Assembly (NCBI RefSeq): GCF_035575815.1
Contig: NZ_DATLXO010000009.1
Span: 1-15,987 of the forward strand
Direction of reading: 5' to 3'
Source: Iamia sp035575815
GTDB taxonomy: Bacteria; Actinomycetota; Acidimicrobiia; Acidimicrobiales; Iamiaceae
DNA length: 15,987 nucleotides
The position numbers and the translations under genes are program-made. This document shows, piece after piece, positions 14,359 through 15,987 of the stretch. How positions within the stretch are numbered: the first letter of the stretch is position 1; each line of letters starts with the position of its first letter. The notes under the pieces were generated by a model. The model was given only the letters and a program-made list of their open reading frames with translations. It made no database searches and was not told the origin of the DNA.

Positions 14359-15339
14359 TCATGACGCCCGGCGGGCGAAGTGCTGTCGGTATCGATCGGG
14401 GGTGGTGCCGAGGCGGCGGGCGACGGCTCGATGCAGGGTCTCGGCGTGTTTCAGCCCGACGCGCGTGGCGACCGCGGCGACGGTGAGGTCGGTCCCCTCG
14501 AGCAGTCGGCGAGCGGCCTCGACTCGGAGCTCCTCCACGTGCGCCGCCGGCGTGGTCCCCGTCTCGGCGCGGAAGGCTCGAGCGAAGCTACGCTCGCTCA
14601 TGCTGGCGCGCTCCGCGAGGCGGGCGACGGTGAGGTCTTCGGCGAGGTGGTCGGGCAGCCACAGCTGCAGCTCCCGGATCGACGGCGTGGGCGCGGGCTC
14701 GGCGCGCAGCTGGGCGCTAAACTGCGCCTGACCCCCGGGCCGGCGGGTGAAGACCACCAGCCAGCCGGCCACCTGGTGCGCGAGCGCAGCCCCGTGGTCG
14801 TCCTCGATGAGCGCGAGGGCGAGGTCGATGCCGGCGGTGACACCGGCTGAGGTCCAGCGATCCCGGTCGTGCACGTAGATCCGGTCGGCGAGCACCTCGA
14901 CGGTCGGGTGCGATGCGGCCAGCTCGTCGCTCGATGCCCAGTGCGTCGTCGCCCGGTAGCCGTCGAGCAAGCCGGCCGCAGCCAGCACCAGCGCGCCGGT
15001 GCACACCGACGTGATCCGCCGAGCGCGAGAGGCAAGGGCAGCGATGCTGGAGAGGAAGGCGTCGTCTTGCGCGCCCAGGCGCGCGCCGAGGCCCCCGACC
15101 ACCACGAGCGTGTCGATCGGCGCCGTCGCCGTGGCCAGCGCGGTGATCGACGCGTCGGCGGCGACCGCGACGCCGCTCGACGAGCGGACGCGGCGACCGT
15201 TCGGGGTGACAAGGGTTCGGCGGTAGCAGGGCTCGCCGCCGAGGCGGTTCGCCGTCTCGAACACCTCGACGGGCCCGGCAAGGTCGAGCAGCTGGAAGTC
15301 GTCGAAGGCGACCACGACGACCGTGCGGGGTTCACGCAT
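14359..15339 (-). CDS. GlxA-family transcriptional regulator (DJ-1/PfpI domain + AraC HTH)
   Basis: The product has 326 residues from the ATG at 15339, preceded by GGATGGAG. The N-terminal 1-190 is a DJ-1/PfpI-like sensor domain (VVVVAFDDFQLLDLAGPVEVF, VVVGGLGAR, TSVCTGALVLAAAG with Cys113, ATTHWASSDEL). The C-terminal 220-326 is an AraC/XylS DNA-binding domain with two helix-turn-helix units, the first near 237-256 (LAERASMSERSFARAF) and the second near 286-306, ending in TPDRYRQHF. Regulators of this architecture (GlxA, FtrA, CdhR types) are usually activators that respond to small nitrogen-containing metabolites; the effector here is unknown. The stop lies 14 bp before the start of the isonitrile-hydratase-like gene. 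The two related DJ-1 domains share VCTGAL and ATTHW, consistent with ancient duplication. It probably regulates its own operon. Confidence 0.93.
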   Translation of the reverse strand: MREPRTVVVVAFDDFQLLDLAGPVEVFETANRLGGEPCYRRTLVTPNGRRVRSSSGVAVAADASITALATATAPIDTLVVVGGLGARLGAQDDAFLSSIAALASRARRITSVCTGALVLAAAGLLDGYRATTHWASSDELAASHPTVEVLADRIYVHDRDRWTSAGVTAGIDLALALIEDDHGAALAHQVAGWLVVFTRRPGGQAQFSAQLRAEPAPTPSIRELQLWLPDHLAEDLTVARLAERASMSERSFARAFRAETGTTPAAHVEELRVEAARRLLEGTDLTVAAVATRVGLKHAETLHRAVARRLGTTPDRYRQHFARRAS

Positions 15340-15383
15340 GTCTCCATCCTGCGTCTCGGCGGGCCCGGCAGCAATGACAAGAT

Positions 15384-15460
15384 CCTGACGATCTCCGCCA
15401 AGGGGTCACGCCGGGGCGCACCCTGGAACCCGTCTGACCTATCCCGCGGAGGTCGTCAGG
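15384..15460. repeat. Long imperfect inverted repeat between MaoC-like gene and glxA-type gene
   Basis: CCTGACGATCTCCGC (15384-15398) is the inverted copy of GCGGAGGTCGTCAGG (15446-15460), 14 of 15 positions matching, with 47 bp between. The right arm overlaps the stop codon of the MaoC-like gene (15456-15458); the left arm lies about 45-60 bp upstream of the glxA-type start. It could be a pair of regulator sites or a long-loop terminator for the SDR-MaoC operon. No T-tract is present. Confidence 0.5.
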
Positions 15461-15890
15461 CGAGCCAGCGGCTGAGCGAGTCGACCACGCACACCGCCTC
15501 GGCCGTGCCCTCAGCCTCGACGGTGATGCGAATTGTGGTCTGCACCCCGCCGGGCACCTCGTCGGCCGCCGTCAGCTCGGCCCGGGCCCGCACTCGCGAC
15601 GCGACCGGCAGCGCAGCGCCGTAGCGCACCTGCTCGGTGCCGTAGTTCACCCCGGCCGACACGCCCTCGACGACCACGAGCTGCGGCAGGAAGAGGTTGG
15701 TCAGCGCCAACACCATCTCCGGGGGCACGACGGGGATCCCGCCATCGCGTGGACCCTCGGCGCTCGTGGCCCGGGTGAACAGCTCGACGCTGCGAACGGT
15801 CACTTCGATCCAAGCGGTGGTGCCGAGGTCGCGCCCCACGGCGGCGCGGACGTCGTCCAGCCCGTCGAGGACGGTCGGCGCGGCGGTCAC
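15456..15890 (-). CDS. MaoC-like hotdog-fold protein lacking the catalytic Asp/His motif
   Basis: The product has 144 residues from a GTG at 15890, with GAGGG about 8 bp upstream. It aligns with the MaoC/NodN-type (R)-enoyl-CoA hydratase family: VELFTRAT at 35-42, LTNLFLPQLVVVEGV at 63-77, VNYGTEQVRYGAALPVASRVRA at 81-102, and a closing beta strand with VVDSLSRWL. The catalytic segment that normally follows the ATGD turn, including Asp and a downstream His (pattern GDxxxIHxD), is missing. Instead ATSAEGPRDGGIPVVPPEM joins almost directly to the central helix, so about a dozen residues appear lost. It may be a binding or structural partner, or catalyse something else. It lies 10 bp after an SDR oxidoreductase gene in the same operon, suggesting acyl-CoA metabolism. 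Confidence 0.8.
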   Translation of the reverse strand: MTAAPTVLDGLDDVRAAVGRDLGTTAWIEVTVRSVELFTRATSAEGPRDGGIPVVPPEMVLALTNLFLPQLVVVEGVSAGVNYGTEQVRYGAALPVASRVRARAELTAADEVPGGVQTTIRITVEAEGTAEAVCVVDSLSRWLA

Positions 15891-15900
15891 CGCTCTGCCC

Positions 15901-15987
15901 TCACGGGTGCTGGGACGACACGGCGACGACCTCGCCGGTCATGAAGCTCGAGTACGGGCTGGCCAGGAACACCACCACGTTGGCCAC
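15901..15987 (-). CDS. C-terminus of a short-chain dehydrogenase/reductase (partial)
   Basis: Only the last 28 codons and the stop (15901-15903) lie in the window. ANVVVFLASPYSSFMTGEVV matches the conserved end of classical SDR enzymes (A-x-x-V-x-FLAS...ITG), NAD(P)-dependent Rossmann-fold oxidoreductases. The stop is followed after 10 bp by the GTG of the MaoC-like gene, so the two are in one operon. The substrate cannot be judged from this fragment. Confidence 0.75.
   Translation of the reverse strand: MANVVVFLASPYSSFMTGEVVAVSSQHP

Noticed and set aside
14345..14362. Alternative ATG at 14362 for the DJ-1 gene, overlapping the regulator stop as ATGA
   Set aside because: The ATG at 14344 has a strong AAGGAG at ideal spacing and matches the family N-terminus.

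Overview
The window is very GC-rich, densely coding bacterial DNA with G or C at almost every third codon position. Many spurious antisense frames stay open as a result. DUF2510, CAP lipoprotein and DUF4214 proteins, a PknB-type membrane kinase, an actinobacterial add/upp/pmmB neighbourhood and a DUF35-thiolase pair together suggest an actinomycete. An acidimicrobial lineage such as Iamia or Ilumatobacter relatives fits best, but that is an inference from gene content. No phage, transposon, CRISPR array, tRNA or rRNA is visible.

Layout. (1) 1-1326: a truncated DUF2510/DUF4352 membrane protein faces away from a CAP-domain lipoprotein. (2) 1361-7229, nucleoside salvage: adenosine deaminase (+), a DUF3089 lipoprotein (-) whose reading frame has lost its expected stop and runs antisense through the deaminase gene, uracil phosphoribosyltransferase (+), then a phosphohexomutase/pentomutase-type enzyme and an adenosine-kinase-like PfkB protein in one minus-strand operon. 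(3) 7380-10073: a secreted protein of 897 residues joining DUF4214 repeats to a serine hydrolase. (4) 10109-11842: a transmembrane Ser/Thr kinase with a low-complexity stalk and an extracytoplasmic C-terminal domain. (5) 11976-13633: a DUF35 protein and a thiolase-fold enzyme, translationally coupled, behind a palindromic operator-like site. (6) 13694-15339: an isonitrile-hydratase-like DJ-1/PfpI protein downstream of a GlxA/AraC-type regulator. (7) 15456-15987: a MaoC-like hotdog protein preceded by the C-terminus of an SDR oxidoreductase.

How they may work together. add, upp, pmmB and the PfkB kinase form a plausible salvage module: deamination of adenosine, capture of uracil, handling of pentose or hexose phosphates, and rephosphorylation of nucleosides. 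The DUF35-thiolase pair and the SDR-MaoC pair look like acyl-CoA (lipid or steroid side-chain) metabolism. The GlxA/DJ-1 pair is a probable regulator-enzyme unit.

The most interesting points are: the run-on DUF3089 frame at a (GGA)11 tract; the thiolase that keeps its nucleophilic cysteine but has lost the other three catalytic motifs; the MaoC protein without its catalytic Asp/His; a predicted leaderless 8-codon leader ORF whose stop overlaps the kinase start; and several palindromic sites in the small intergenic gaps. I do not see clear evidence of a wholly new multi-gene system.
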